From Trujillonella endophytica (GTDB lineage: Bacteria > Actinomycetota > Actinomycetes > Mycobacteriales > Geodermatophilaceae): DNA of 64,000 nt. This document shows positions 19,067 to 27,180 of the stretch, one piece after another; position 1 is the stretch's first letter; each line of letters begins with the position of its first letter. The translations under genes were made by a program, and so were the position numbers. The notes under the pieces are model-generated. The model was not told the DNA's origin. It did no database searches and saw only the letters and a list, made by a program, of their open reading frames with translations. The stretch spans positions 124,001 to 188,000 of the forward strand of contig NZ_FOEE01000005.1 in the NCBI RefSeq assembly GCF_900110555.1, in the 5' to 3' direction.

Positions 19067-19240
19067 TGCGCGATCAGCGCCGTGAGCATTCCCGGGAGGT
19101 GCCGCATCGGGCCCAGGTGCCCCTCGCCGGGGTAAAGGACCAACTGCGCGTCGGGTACGTGATCGGCCGGCCGGCGGCCGTGGGCGATGGGGATCGTCGT
19201 GTCGCATGCGCCGTACCGGAGGTTGGACCGGCGCCGTCGC
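19067..19240 (-). pseudogene. C-terminal remnant of an alpha/beta hydrolase
   Basis: The frame reads RYGACDTTIPIAHGRR, then ADHVPDAQLVLYPGEGHLGP and ends MLTALIAHQL. It contains the late Asp and the catalytic His (GEGHL) of alpha/beta hydrolases, but the N-terminal sheet and nucleophile Ser are absent. It runs into the nitroreductase remnant without a stop-start junction, indicating that a deletion fused two genes. Confidence 0.5.
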
Positions 19241-19434
19241 AGGAGTGGCAGAAGTCCTCGGCCGCCGGGGCGGAGGGACCTGCCCCCACCGGTCCGTGAG
19301 GGCCGGGACCCGTGACCCGAAGAGCCCCGTGCTGCACGAACTGCCATGGGCCCTCCCGGCGGGGCCCTTCGCCCCCTCTCCCGGACGAGGCGGCAACCGA
19401 CGATGGTGATGCACCCGCTCGCAGGGAGGGGCTC

Positions 19435-19830
19435 ATGCAGTGGGACCTGGGACTGCAGGGACTGGCGGTGCTTGCCGCCATGTCGCTCGGCTTCGGTGTG
19501 ATCGCCGGACTGATCGCCGGCAGGGACGTGGCCCACCGCCTGCTGGCAGCGGGGATCACGACCGTGGCGTGCTTCGGAGCCGGTTTGGTCACCAGCGAGG
19601 TGCTGTTCGGCTGGGCCACCGAGGAGGATCTGCAGCCGAACGTCGACGGCCTGTCACGGGACGAGGTGCTCCTGTCCAGCGTGCTCACGACCGCCGTGGT
19701 CGTGCTGGTGATGAGGCATGTCGCGCGCCGGGCACGAGACGGCGCAGCGCGCGGCGACCACGCGGGCAGCCACCGCCACGAGGACATCGGGAGCGCACCC
19801 GGCACGGGTGAGCGGTTCGACCGGAGGTGA
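19435..19830 (+). CDS. Small hypothetical membrane protein
   Basis: A 131-residue protein with three hydrophobic helices (about 6-28, 34-56 and 80-98). The C-terminus is hydrophilic, His/Arg/Asp-rich. GGGAGGG lies 5 nt upstream of the ATG at 19435, the best ribosome site in this decayed stretch, so the gene is probably intact. No family was recognised. Its neighbours are gene remnants on one side and a featureless gap on the other. Confidence 0.5.
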   Translation: MQWDLGLQGLAVLAAMSLGFGVIAGLIAGRDVAHRLLAAGITTVACFGAGLVTSEVLFGWATEEDLQPNVDGLSRDEVLLSSVLTTAVVVLVMRHVARRARDGAARGDHAGSHRHEDIGSAPGTGERFDRR

Positions 19831-20152
19831 CCGCCGGTCGGTGACTGCCCTCCCTGGGCCGGATGGTCGTCCGGCGGTGCTCCCGCGCCGACGGCCGGAG
19901 GACGACGGCGGATCGTCCGCCGAGGACGGGGTGTGGACCGATCCCGCCCTGCCCCACCCGGGTGCGGTCGCGGAGCGGTGTGCCGGTTCGGGGAGGCTCG
20001 TGGCAGGCGTTCCCCGATCCGCGCTTCGAGAGGGCCGGCCCGCGCTGCTGCGCCGGCGGCCAGCCCGTCCTGCTCTGCTCGCCCCGTTGCCGGGCCGGCT
20101 GCGACCACCGGCGCCGTCGCCCGCCGGCTCGGGCTCGTCGAGGGAGTGCTCG
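19831..20152. other. Gap without recognisable gene
   Basis: 322 bases between the small membrane protein and the end of the FtsX-type permease. Frames present are low-complexity Arg/Pro/Ala translations without a ribosome site. No RNA, repeat or strong terminator was seen. Confidence 0.5.
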
Positions 20153-23140
20153 TCACTGGTAGCGCAGCGCCTCCGCTGGATACGTGCTCGCGGCCCGCCG
20201 TGCCGGCCCGTAGGTGGCCAGCATCGCGGCGGCGTAGACGGCCACGAAGACGCCCGCGAACTCGCCCCACGGCACGACGAACTCGATCCCCGAGTACGTG
20301 GGCTGCGTCGCCGCGTCGGCGATCACGTTGTGGGCGCAGACCAACCCCAGGACGGAGCCGACGACGATCGCGACGAGCGAGATGAACGACGCCTCGATGA
20401 GGAAGCTGCTCTGCACCATCCGGCGCTGGAAGCCGATCGCGCGCATCACGCCGATGTGCGCCCGTCGCTCGACGACGGAGCGGGCGCTGATGACGCCCAG
20501 TGCCGCGATGCCGACGATGAGCCCGAGGGCCATGAAGCCGAGCACGATCCGCTGCATCGTGCGGTTCGCGGAGATCGTGTCGGAGAGCAGGTCGCGGAAC
20601 GCGTCGGCCTGCATGCCGTTGGCGAGGAACGACGACTCCAACATCCGCGCGGCGGCTGCCGGATCGACCCCGTCGGCGAGCGTGAGGTCGAAGATGGTGG
20701 GCACGGCGCGCTCGCCGAAGGCCGCGGAGACCGACTGCTGCGAGGCGGAGATGCCCAGCATGCCGAGCGAGGCGGTGTCCTTGAGGACGCCGATCACGGT
20801 GTAGTCGACGGTGGCCCCCGTCTGCGGGTCGCGCAGCCCGAGGTGCACCGGAGTGAACGAGTCGTCCTCGATGTGGAAGCCGCTCAGCTTCAGGTCCACG
20901 ATGCTGCCGAACGACCAGTTGTCCCGGCGCGGCACGACCATCGCGTCGACGACGGCGAGGTGCGGGTCGTCCGCGAGCGCCTGCCACACCTGCTCGGCGG
21001 AGTCGTACCCGGTCGCCATGGTCGCGAAGCCGTACGTCGTGTGCGCGAGGAAGGAGTCGTCCAGGCCACGGACGACGTAGGGAACCGGGTCCTGCCCGGT
21101 ACCCACCTGCGCGGCGTCGACCGGCACCACCGACTGCGCACCCACGTCCCGCACCGCATCCGCCGGCAACCCGGGAACGTCCCGCACGGCCGACTCCATG
21201 TCGGGCACCGGGCTGAACGGGGACGTCGACGCCTGCACGTCGAAGCCGCCGCCGTAGGACTCCACATCGTCGAAGGCCCCGGTGAACGCGTTCGTCGTGG
21301 TCGAGCCGACGACCAGCGTGAAGACGACGAGGGTGAACATCGCGAGGGTGATCCCCGTCCGGAAGCGGCTGCGCAGCGGATAGGCGATCGAGGTCTTCAG
21401 CACCGGTGCGACCGATCGGATCCGCCCGAACAGCGCCATGACCCCGGCCAGCAGCAGATCGGCGTTGTAGACGATCAGCCAGGACATGCCGAGCACGACC
21501 ATCAGGCCGGCGACCACCCACATGGAGAAGTCCATCGAGGCGTCCGGCACGAGCGACCGGATGAGCCCGAACGGCAGGGACCACCAGACGACGAGGAACG
21601 CCCCCGCGATCGTGTAGGCGGGGCGGGGCGGGGCGCCCGCGGCGCGGGCGAGGGAGGCGACGCTGATCGCCACCAAGGAGACGCCCAGCATGAACGTCGT
21701 CACCTGCCCGCTCGACCGGCCGCTGACGGCCAGCAGCAGCCCCGCGAGCAGACCGAGGGCGACGCGCAGCCAGGTCAGCCTGCGCGCCCGCCGGCCCGGC
21801 TCGGTGAGGTTGCGGATGGCGGCGACGATGTCGAGCCGGCTCACCCGCCACGCGGAGGCGGCGACGACCACGAGGGTGAGCAGAAGGCCGATGCACCCGC
21901 CGACGACGATGCTGGACGTCTGCGCCGACCGTTCGATGGACAGGCCGCTGCTGCTGTCCAGCGCGCTGGACATGATCGAGACCATGGCGAAGGCGACGCC
22001 GACCCCGAGGATCACGCCCGCGATCGCGGCCGCGACGTCGTAGATCAGGCCCTCGAACAGGAAGGTCTGCACGAGGTGGCGCCGCTGCATCCCGACGGCA
22101 CGGGCGATGCCCATCTCGCCCCGCCGCTCCGCCGCGAGCATCACGAAGATCAGGAAGATCAGGAGCAGCCCGGCGGAGATGGAGAACGTGCCGAACGTCG
22201 TGAACAGCTGCATGAAGGTGTTGCCGATCTCGTCGGCATCGTCGATCGCGTCGCTCTTCACCGGCACCGCCTCGAGCCCGTACGGGGCCACGATCGGGGT
22301 CGCCGCACTCACCACCGAGGACGAGTACCGCTCGCCCCCGAAGGCGCCGCCGTCGTTGGACACGAGGACGCGGTTGACCTGACCCGGCCGGTCGAGCATC
22401 GCCTGGGTGGTGCCCAGCGGCGCGAGCATCCCCGCCTCCGTCGTCCCGCCGCCGTCGAACGTCACGACGGCGCGCACGGTCGCCGGGCTCTGCGCCGACC
22501 CCGCGAGCACCAGCAGCGGGTCCCCGGGCCGGGCGTCCAGGGCGTCCGCGGCCTCCACGTCCAGGTAGACCTCACCGGGCCCGAGGTCGCTCAGGCTCAC
22601 CCGGCGCCCGTCGCTGGTGATGGGGCCGAGGCCGCGCATGTCGGCGGGGGAGAAGACGGTGACCTGCGGCTCGTTCTGCCGGCTCCTGCCGTCCTGCACG
22701 GCGACCTGCTCGATGACGGCGGGGGTGGTGGCATCGACGTGCGGGACGTCCGCGAGCTGCGCGGCGACCTGGTCGGCCGTCGCCTGCGGGAAGTAGCCGA
22801 TCGGAACGGGTGCGCCCAGCATGTCGGCGGTGGAGGACTGTGCCCCCTCGACGGCGATCATCTCGTCGGTGTTGCCGAGCGACGAGGTGACCGACGACCG
22901 GATCGTGTGCGTGATCGTGTCACCGGTGACGAGCGCCGAGGTGATGATCGCGGTGGCGAGCATGAGGCCGAGGACGATGAGCGCGCTGCGGCCCTTGCGC
23001 CGCCATGCGTTCCGCCAGCCCAGCGTGAGCAGGATCGGCTGGCGCAGCACGAGCACGCCGACCACCACGAAGGCGACGGCCAGCACCGAGCCCAGGACGA
23101 CGGCGAGGCTGCGGGTCGGGACACCGAAGAGGTCCTGCAT
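20153..23140 (-). CDS. ABC transporter permease, FtsX/MacB type
   Basis: A 995-residue membrane protein, the permease half of a MacB/LolC-like exporter. It has one N-terminal helix, a large extracytoplasmic domain (about 65-330) and a first FtsX core (ERRGEMGIARAVGMQRRHL). A second central set of helices and second extracytoplasmic domain follow, and a second FtsX core (ERRAHIGVMRAIGFQRRMV) lies near the end. The duplicated FtsX architecture is typical of actinobacterial members, which work with a separate ATPase. AGGAGG lies 4 nt upstream of the ATG. The last gene of a three-gene unit with an ABM-like protein and the ATPase. Confidence 0.92.
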   Translation of the reverse strand: MQDLFGVPTRSLAVVLGSVLAVAFVVVGVLVLRQPILLTLGWRNAWRRKGRSALIVLGLMLATAIITSALVTGDTITHTIRSSVTSSLGNTDEMIAVEGAQSSTADMLGAPVPIGYFPQATADQVAAQLADVPHVDATTPAVIEQVAVQDGRSRQNEPQVTVFSPADMRGLGPITSDGRRVSLSDLGPGEVYLDVEAADALDARPGDPLLVLAGSAQSPATVRAVVTFDGGGTTEAGMLAPLGTTQAMLDRPGQVNRVLVSNDGGAFGGERYSSSVVSAATPIVAPYGLEAVPVKSDAIDDADEIGNTFMQLFTTFGTFSISAGLLLIFLIFVMLAAERRGEMGIARAVGMQRRHLVQTFLFEGLIYDVAAAIAGVILGVGVAFAMVSIMSSALDSSSGLSIERSAQTSSIVVGGCIGLLLTLVVVAASAWRVSRLDIVAAIRNLTEPGRRARRLTWLRVALGLLAGLLLAVSGRSSGQVTTFMLGVSLVAISVASLARAAGAPPRPAYTIAGAFLVVWWSLPFGLIRSLVPDASMDFSMWVVAGLMVVLGMSWLIVYNADLLLAGVMALFGRIRSVAPVLKTSIAYPLRSRFRTGITLAMFTLVVFTLVVGSTTTNAFTGAFDDVESYGGGFDVQASTSPFSPVPDMESAVRDVPGLPADAVRDVGAQSVVPVDAAQVGTGQDPVPYVVRGLDDSFLAHTTYGFATMATGYDSAEQVWQALADDPHLAVVDAMVVPRRDNWSFGSIVDLKLSGFHIEDDSFTPVHLGLRDPQTGATVDYTVIGVLKDTASLGMLGISASQQSVSAAFGERAVPTIFDLTLADGVDPAAAARMLESSFLANGMQADAFRDLLSDTISANRTMQRIVLGFMALGLIVGIAALGVISARSVVERRAHIGVMRAIGFQRRMVQSSFLIEASFISLVAIVVGSVLGLVCAHNVIADAATQPTYSGIEFVVPWGEFAGVFVAVYAAAMLATYGPARRAASTYPAEALRYQ

Positions 23141-23176
23141 CGACTCCTCCTGGACGAGGCGATCCTCAGCGTCGGA

Positions 23177-23494
23177 TCAGGCGCCCGTGGGGGCCGGGAC
23201 GTCCGCGAAGCGGACCTGGTAGCACTCCCGCCCCGGCGGCGCCTTGAAGACGGTGACGAACTCCGACAGGACGTCGGCGTAGAACCCGACCGGTGAGGAC
23301 ACGTCGGCCGCCTCCGCCGTCGACCACAGCGTCATGACCAGGCCACGGCCCTCAGGGGTGCTGAGCATGTAGATGCCCTCGTAGCCGTTCTGCTTCCGCA
23401 GCTCGGGCAGGGCCTTCTCGAGGTAGGTCTCGAGCGCCGCGTCGACGCTGACCCGGGTGGTGTCGATCTCCAGAACAGTGACCCTCGCGTACAC
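23177..23494 (-). CDS. ABM-like (antibiotic biosynthesis monooxygenase fold) small protein
   Basis: A 105-residue soluble protein. The start RVTVLEIDTTRV, the central YEGIYMLSTPEG and the strand LVMTLWST follow the dimeric alpha/beta-barrel (ABM) pattern. Such domains act as small monooxygenases, heme-degrading enzymes or quality sensors; catalytic residues cannot be assigned. The GTG at 23494 is 3 nt after the ATPase stop, and the permease starts 36 nt downstream, so the gene sits inside an ABC-exporter operon. Confidence 0.6.
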   Translation of the reverse strand: MYARVTVLEIDTTRVSVDAALETYLEKALPELRKQNGYEGIYMLSTPEGRGLVMTLWSTAEAADVSSPVGFYADVLSEFVTVFKAPPGRECYQVRFADVPAPTGA

Positions 23495-23497
23495 GGC

Positions 23498-24247
23498 TCA
23501 TCCCCCCAGGTACTGCTCTTCGACGATGCGGCCGTCGAGCATGCGCAGCAGCCGGTGGGCCCGGCGTCCGACGGAGATGTCGTGCGTCACGATGACGAAG
23601 GTCAGCCCGCGCTCCTCGTTGAGCCGGCACATCAGCTCGCTGATCTCGGCGGCGTTGTCGCTGTCGAGGTCGCCGGTCGGCTCGTCCGCCCAGACGATGG
23701 CCGGATCGTTGACCAGCGATCGGGCGATGGTCACCCGCTGGCGCTCTCCGCCGGACATCTCGTCCGGCACGTGCTGCGCGCGGTCGGCCAGGCCGACCAG
23801 GTCCAGCGCGTCCATCGCCCGGCGGCGTGCCTCGCCCAGAGGACGGTGCGCCAGCAGCAGGGGGAGCTCCACGTTCTCGACCGCGGTCAGCACCGGCATC
23901 AGGTTGTAGAACTGGAAGACGAAGCCCATGTGCAGGGCGCGGTAGGTCGTGCGCTGCCGGTCGGTCATGGAGGCCAGCGACACGTTCTCGACGAGGACGT
24001 CGCCGGCGTCGATGGAGTCGAGCCCGGACAGGCAGTTGAGCAGCGTCGTCTTGCCGCAGCCGCTCGGACCCATCACCGAGACGATCTCGCCCCGGCCGAC
24101 GGTGAGGTCGATGCCGTTGAGCGCCAGCACCTGGACCTTGCCCGTGTCGTAGACCCGGCGGACTCCGCGAGCCTCGACTATGGGGGTCCGCGCCACCGGT
24201 CCGGAGCCCGGGCGCACCTCGGACGGGGTCACCAACGACGACGCCAT
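23498..24247 (-). CDS. ABC transporter ATP-binding protein, MacB/LolD type
   Basis: A 249-residue ATPase. Walker A is GPSGCGKTT (about residue 60), the Q-loop lies in [11 protein letters not shown], the signature is MSGGERQRV, Walker B is [13 protein letters not shown], and the H-loop is VIVTHD. The [15 protein letters not shown] segment is typical of the LolD/MacB/FtsE group. The ATG at 24247 has GAGGAGG just upstream; an upstream ATG at 24286 lacks one. First gene of the exporter unit. Confidence 0.93.
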   Translation of the reverse strand: MASSLVTPSEVRPGSGPVARTPIVEARGVRRVYDTGKVQVLALNGIDLTVGRGEIVSVMGPSGCGKTTLLNCLSGLDSIDAGDVLVENVSLASMTDRQRTTYRALHMGFVFQFYNLMPVLTAVENVELPLLLAHRPLGEARRRAMDALDLVGLADRAQHVPDEMSGGERQRVTIARSLVNDPAIVWADEPTGDLDSDNAAEISELMCRLNEERGLTFVIVTHDISVGRRAHRLLRMLDGRIVEEQYLGG

Positions 24248-24999
24248 GGCCGCCTCCTCATCGGAGAGCCGGAGAACGTGCGTCATCGTGGGTCGGCGCG
24301 CAGGGCCCCGGAGAGAGGCGAAGGTCGGCTCCGACCCGTGATTCCGTGCGACGTTGGGCCCAGGTACTTCGACCGCGTCCGCGCCCGCCGGCGCGCTGGG
24401 GAACCCGGACCGCGGACCGGCGCGCCGTCAGCGCCTGCCGGCGCCGGGGCCGGACGGCGACCGCCGGTGCCGGCCGCGCTCCTGCAGCGTCCGGCTCCCA
24501 TGGTGTTGCAGGGCTTCGATCGTGGCTGCCCGGCCGGCGACCATGAACGCCGGCCAGTCCGACGGGTCGATGAACTGCCTGTAGAAGCCGGTTCCCCGCA
24601 CCCTCTCCGGCCGGCCGGGCCACATCTGCTCGTTCCCGGGGTGGCCCGCGAGGAGGCCGCGCGGAGGGGGCGTCGGCGTAGGTGGGCTGAACTCTCCCCA
24701 GCGGCCGGCTGGTGACGCGGAGGCTCGAACGTCGCTCCAGGGGCCCGCGGGCCGCTACCTTGCCGCTGCGAGCGTCTGTGTCTCTCGTGGGAGGTCTCCG
24801 GACGGCACACGTCGGTGTCGACCGGAGACGGGACCCAGGTGGAGGTGTCCGGTGTCCGTGTCGCCGCCGTGGTCCCCCTCTCCGCACCGCTGGGGTGGGC
24901 AGCCCGGCCCAGCCCAGCACGGTCGCTCGGCGTCGGTTCGATCGGACGGCGGCCGCACCGCCCGGGTGGCCGCGGGACCTCTCAGTCCAGGAGGAAGAC
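24248..24999. other. Long gap with one doubtful gene fragment
   Basis: About 750 bases between the ABC ATPase start and the alcohol dehydrogenase. On the minus strand around 24625-24470 a frame reads RGTGFYRQFIDPSDWPAF followed by MVAGRAATIEALQ, which looks protein-like (aromatic and helical) but is short, lacks a ribosome site and was not recognised. It may be the end of a lost gene. A TACCTT box near 24757 could promote the dehydrogenase. Nothing else was seen. Confidence 0.3.
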
Positions 25000-26121
25000 G
25001 TGAAGACCCGCAGCGCAGTGCTCCACACGCAGCCCGGCCGGTACGAGGTCACCGAGGTCGACCTCGACGGACCTCGGCAGGGCGAGTTGCTGGTCAAGAT
25101 GTCCGCCGTCGGGTTGTGTCACACCGATGACCACGACGTCCCACCCGGGTCCTCTCCGCCGCTGCGCCTGCCGCTCGCCGGCGGCCACGAGGGCGCCGGC
25201 GTCGTCGTCGGCGTCGGTCCGCACACCCCGGGGTGGGCGGAGGGCGACCACGTGGTGCTCAGCTTCATCGCGGTCTGCGGGCGCTGCCGAATGTGCTCGA
25301 GCGGCCGGCAGAACCTCTGCGACCTCGGCGCACGGAACTTCATGGGCGCTCGGCTGGACGACCCCACCAGCTTCCGGATGTCCTATCAGGGCGAGCCCGT
25401 GGGCCAGGCCTTCGGCCTCGCGGCGCTCAGCGAGCACACCGTCGTCGACGCTCGGGCGGCGGTGAAGATCGACCCCGACCTGCCGCTCGACAAGGCCGCG
25501 CTCGTCGCTTGTGGCGTCCCCACAGGATGGGGATCGGTCACCAACATGTCCGACGCCCGCTCCGGCGACGTGGTCATCGTCATGGGCATCGGCGGGATCG
25601 GGATCAACAGCGTGCAGGCCGCCCGTGCCATCGGCGCCCGCGCGGTGATCGCCGTCGACCCCGTCGAGTTCAAGCGGGAGACCGCCAAGCAACTCGGCGC
25701 GACGCACGCCACCGACGGCATGGCGGAGGCCACCGAGGTCGCCCGGTCCCTGACCAATGGGCAGGGCGCCGACGCGACCGTCGTGGCCGTCGGCGTGGTC
25801 ACCGGCGACCACATCGCCGAGGCAGTGACCTCCATCCGGAAGGGCGGCACCGTCGTCGTCTCGGGTACCGGGACCATGCGCCAGTCGGGCATCCCGATCA
25901 GCAACACCCTGCTGACGGTGTTCCAGAAGCGGCTCCAGGGCGCGCTCTTCGGCGGCTGCAACCCCCAGTGGGACGTCCCGAGCCTGCTGAGCCAGTACGT
26001 GGCCGGGACCCTCAACCTCGACGAACTCATCACCCGGACCTATTCGCTGGAGCAGGTGGCCGAGGGCTTCGACGACATGAAGGCGGGCCGGAACATCCGC
26101 GGCGTCGTCCTGCTCGACTGA
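25000..26121 (+). CDS. NDMA-type zinc-dependent alcohol dehydrogenase
   Basis: A 373-residue medium-chain dehydrogenase. Catalytic-zinc ligands are in GLCHTDDH and GGHEGAG; the four-Cys structural-zinc loop is CGRCRMCSSGRQNLC. The nucleotide motif is MGIGGIGINSVQ followed by IAVDPVEFK. The sequence resembles mycothiol-era actinobacterial NDMA-dependent alcohol dehydrogenases (bound NADH), which oxidise primary alcohols. The GTG at 25000 has AGGAGGA 5 nt upstream. A nested hairpin downstream separates it from the toxin gene on the opposite strand. Confidence 0.85.
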   Translation: MKTRSAVLHTQPGRYEVTEVDLDGPRQGELLVKMSAVGLCHTDDHDVPPGSSPPLRLPLAGGHEGAGVVVGVGPHTPGWAEGDHVVLSFIAVCGRCRMCSSGRQNLCDLGARNFMGARLDDPTSFRMSYQGEPVGQAFGLAALSEHTVVDARAAVKIDPDLPLDKAALVACGVPTGWGSVTNMSDARSGDVVIVMGIGGIGINSVQAARAIGARAVIAVDPVEFKRETAKQLGATHATDGMAEATEVARSLTNGQGADATVVAVGVVTGDHIAEAVTSIRKGGTVVVSGTGTMRQSGIPISNTLLTVFQKRLQGALFGGCNPQWDVPSLLSQYVAGTLNLDELITRTYSLEQVAEGFDDMKAGRNIRGVVLLD

Positions 26122-26163
26122 GGGCGGATCCGCCCCTGTGGGATAGGCGCGGGGGCCGTCCGA

Positions 26164-26223
26164 CCTCGGACATGGAAGCGCCCCGAGTCCTCACGGGGAC
26201 CCGGGGCGATTCTGTGTCCGAGG
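26164..26223 (+). terminator. Nested hairpin between alcohol dehydrogenase and toxin gene
   Basis: Outer arms CCTCGGACA / TGTCCGAGG enclose an inner stem CGCCCCG-A-GTCC / GGAC-C-CGGGGCG with a 6-nt loop. It lies between convergent genes and probably terminates transcription from both. Its right outer arm overlaps a 12-nt match to the tRNA-Leu 3' end at 26980. Confidence 0.6.
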
Positions 26224-26225
26224 GG
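26214..26225 (+). repeat. 12-nt copy of tRNA-Leu 3'-end sequence
   Basis: GTGTCCGAGGGG is identical to 26980-26991, the 3'-terminal region of the tRNA-Leu gene, and the match resumes after one mismatch (GAC). The two copies are direct repeats bracketing the toxin-antitoxin pair. Attachment-site origin is inference. Confidence 0.3.
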
Positions 26226-26281
26226 CGACACGCTACATGCGCACACGGCTGTCGACTCTCGCCTCTTTCCGATGGCGGTTG

Positions 26282-26557
26282 TCAGCCGTAGACGTCGGCG
26301 CGGTGCGAGATGCGGATGACCCGTACGAGAACGTGATCATCGTGGATCGAGTAGATCACTCGGTACTGGCCCCTGCGGGCGGACCAGTAGCCCTCCAGAT
26401 CGAACCGCAGGGGCTTGCCGACTCGGTGAGGATCGGCGGCGAGCGGTCCGAACAAGAAGTCGACGACCGCGACGGCGACCGCTTCGGGGAGGTCACCTTC
26501 GATGGCGCGCTTGGCCGCCGCGGACAGGACGACGGTGTAGGTCTGCGGTTCGCTCAC
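26282..26557 (-). CDS. RelE/ParE-family toxin of type II TA system
   Basis: A 91-residue RelE-fold protein. Typical features are the N-terminal helix LSAAAKRAIEGDLPEAV, the GPLAADPHRVGKPLR turn, and SARRGQYRVIYSIHDD with the conserved Arg/Tyr residues of ribosome-dependent mRNA interferases. Its GTG start overlaps the antitoxin stop (GTGA). Toxin activity on mRNA is known for the family. A frameshifted paralogue lies at 17410-17650. Confidence 0.88.
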   Translation of the reverse strand: MSEPQTYTVVLSAAAKRAIEGDLPEAVAVAVVDFLFGPLAADPHRVGKPLRFDLEGYWSARRGQYRVIYSIHDDHVLVRVIRISHRADVYG

Positions 26558-26829
26558 CGCCGGCGTGCCGCCAGTGCGGCACGCACGTCGGCTTCGTCGT
26601 AGACCTCGCCGCCGTTCATCTGCGACTCGGCTTCTCGGATCTCGACCGCGGCCTTCGGGTCGGACAGGATCTCGAGCGTCTCAACCAGCGATTCGTAGTC
26701 CTCGACGGCGAGGATGACGGCGACCGGGCTGCCGTTCCTGGTCACGGTCACTCGTTCGTGCGTCCCAGCGACCTCGTCGATGACGCGACTGAAGTGTGCT
26801 TTCACGGAAGCCAGCGACTGGGTCGACAT
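26554..26829 (-). CDS. Phd/YefM-type antitoxin (RelB partner)
   Basis: A 91-residue antitoxin. The N-terminal Phd/YefM fold is seen as SLASVKAHFSRVIDEV, VTVTRNGSPVAVILAVEDYESLVETLE; the acidic C-terminal tail would wrap the toxin. It precedes and overlaps the toxin gene. Its ATG follows a consensus promoter so closely that the mRNA is probably leaderless, and an inverted repeat over the -10 suggests autorepression by the antitoxin or complex. Confidence 0.88.
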   Translation of the reverse strand: MSTQSLASVKAHFSRVIDEVAGTHERVTVTRNGSPVAVILAVEDYESLVETLEILSDPKAAVEIREAESQMNGGEVYDEADVRAALAARRR

Positions 26830-26865
26830 GACCAGGATTATGGTCAATCGGCTACCTGTGGTCAA
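26829..26865 (-). promoter_or_regulatory. TA promoter with overlapping palindromic operator
   Basis: On the minus strand, -35 TTGACC (26865-26860) and -10 CATAAT (26842-26837) are 17 nt apart, and the ATG begins 7 nt after the -10. A perfect inverted repeat TGACCA-N6-TGGTCA (26829-26846) covers the -10 and the start codon; a further GGTCAA overlaps the -35. This fits an autoregulated leaderless toxin-antitoxin operon. Confidence 0.65.
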
Positions 26866-26908
26866 CGAGCACCGCGCGGAGGGGGCGTGGGCATCTCCAG
26901 CGGCGGCT

Positions 26909-26955
26909 GAACGACAGGAGCCCGGAACCTGAATGGTTCCGGGCCCCTGTCGTTC
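26909..26955 (+). terminator. Long near-perfect hairpin between TA genes and tRNA-Leu
   Basis: Arms GAACGACAGG-A-GCCCGGAACC and GGTTCCGGGC-C-CCTGTCGTTC enclose a 5-nt loop (20 paired bases around one mismatch). It lies downstream of tRNA-Leu (minus strand), whose transcript it probably terminates. Confidence 0.65.
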
Positions 26956-26980
26956 GACAGTCTTGGTGTGCGTCGACCGG

Positions 26981-27065
26981 TGTCCGAGGGGGGACTTGAA
27001 CCCCCACGCCCGATAAAGGGCACTAGCACCTCAAGCTAGCGCGTCTGCCATTCCGCCACCCGGAC
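26981..27065 (-). tRNA. tRNA-Leu (anticodon GAG)
   Basis: The minus strand folds as an 85-nt class II tRNA. Acceptor GTCCGGG pairs with CTCGGAC, with discriminator A. The anticodon arm is CTAGC-TTGAGGT-GCTAG (anticodon GAG, reading CUC/CUU), followed by a long variable arm and a T arm GGGGG-TTCAAGT-CCCCC. CCA is not encoded; ACC follows the stem. Confidence 0.95.
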
Positions 27066-27180
27066 GAGTGCCAGCCCAGACTACAAGACGCCTCCGGCCG
27101 ATCGACGCACCCCCGAGGGCTTCCCCCGGCACGGGTGTCGGCCCTAGCCTCCGCAGCGGTCTCCAGCCCCGGAGGTGGTC

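Noticed and set aside
20153-24247. ABC operon considered as a bacteriocin/defence module
   Set aside because: No precursor peptide, modification enzyme or immunity gene is seen; only a general MacB/LolCDE-like exporter plus ABM protein.
24428-24625. Short minus-strand ORF with RGTGFYRQFIDPSDWPAF
   Set aside because: Looks protein-like but lacks a ribosome site, is short, and I cannot assign a family; kept only as a doubtful fragment in the gap entry.
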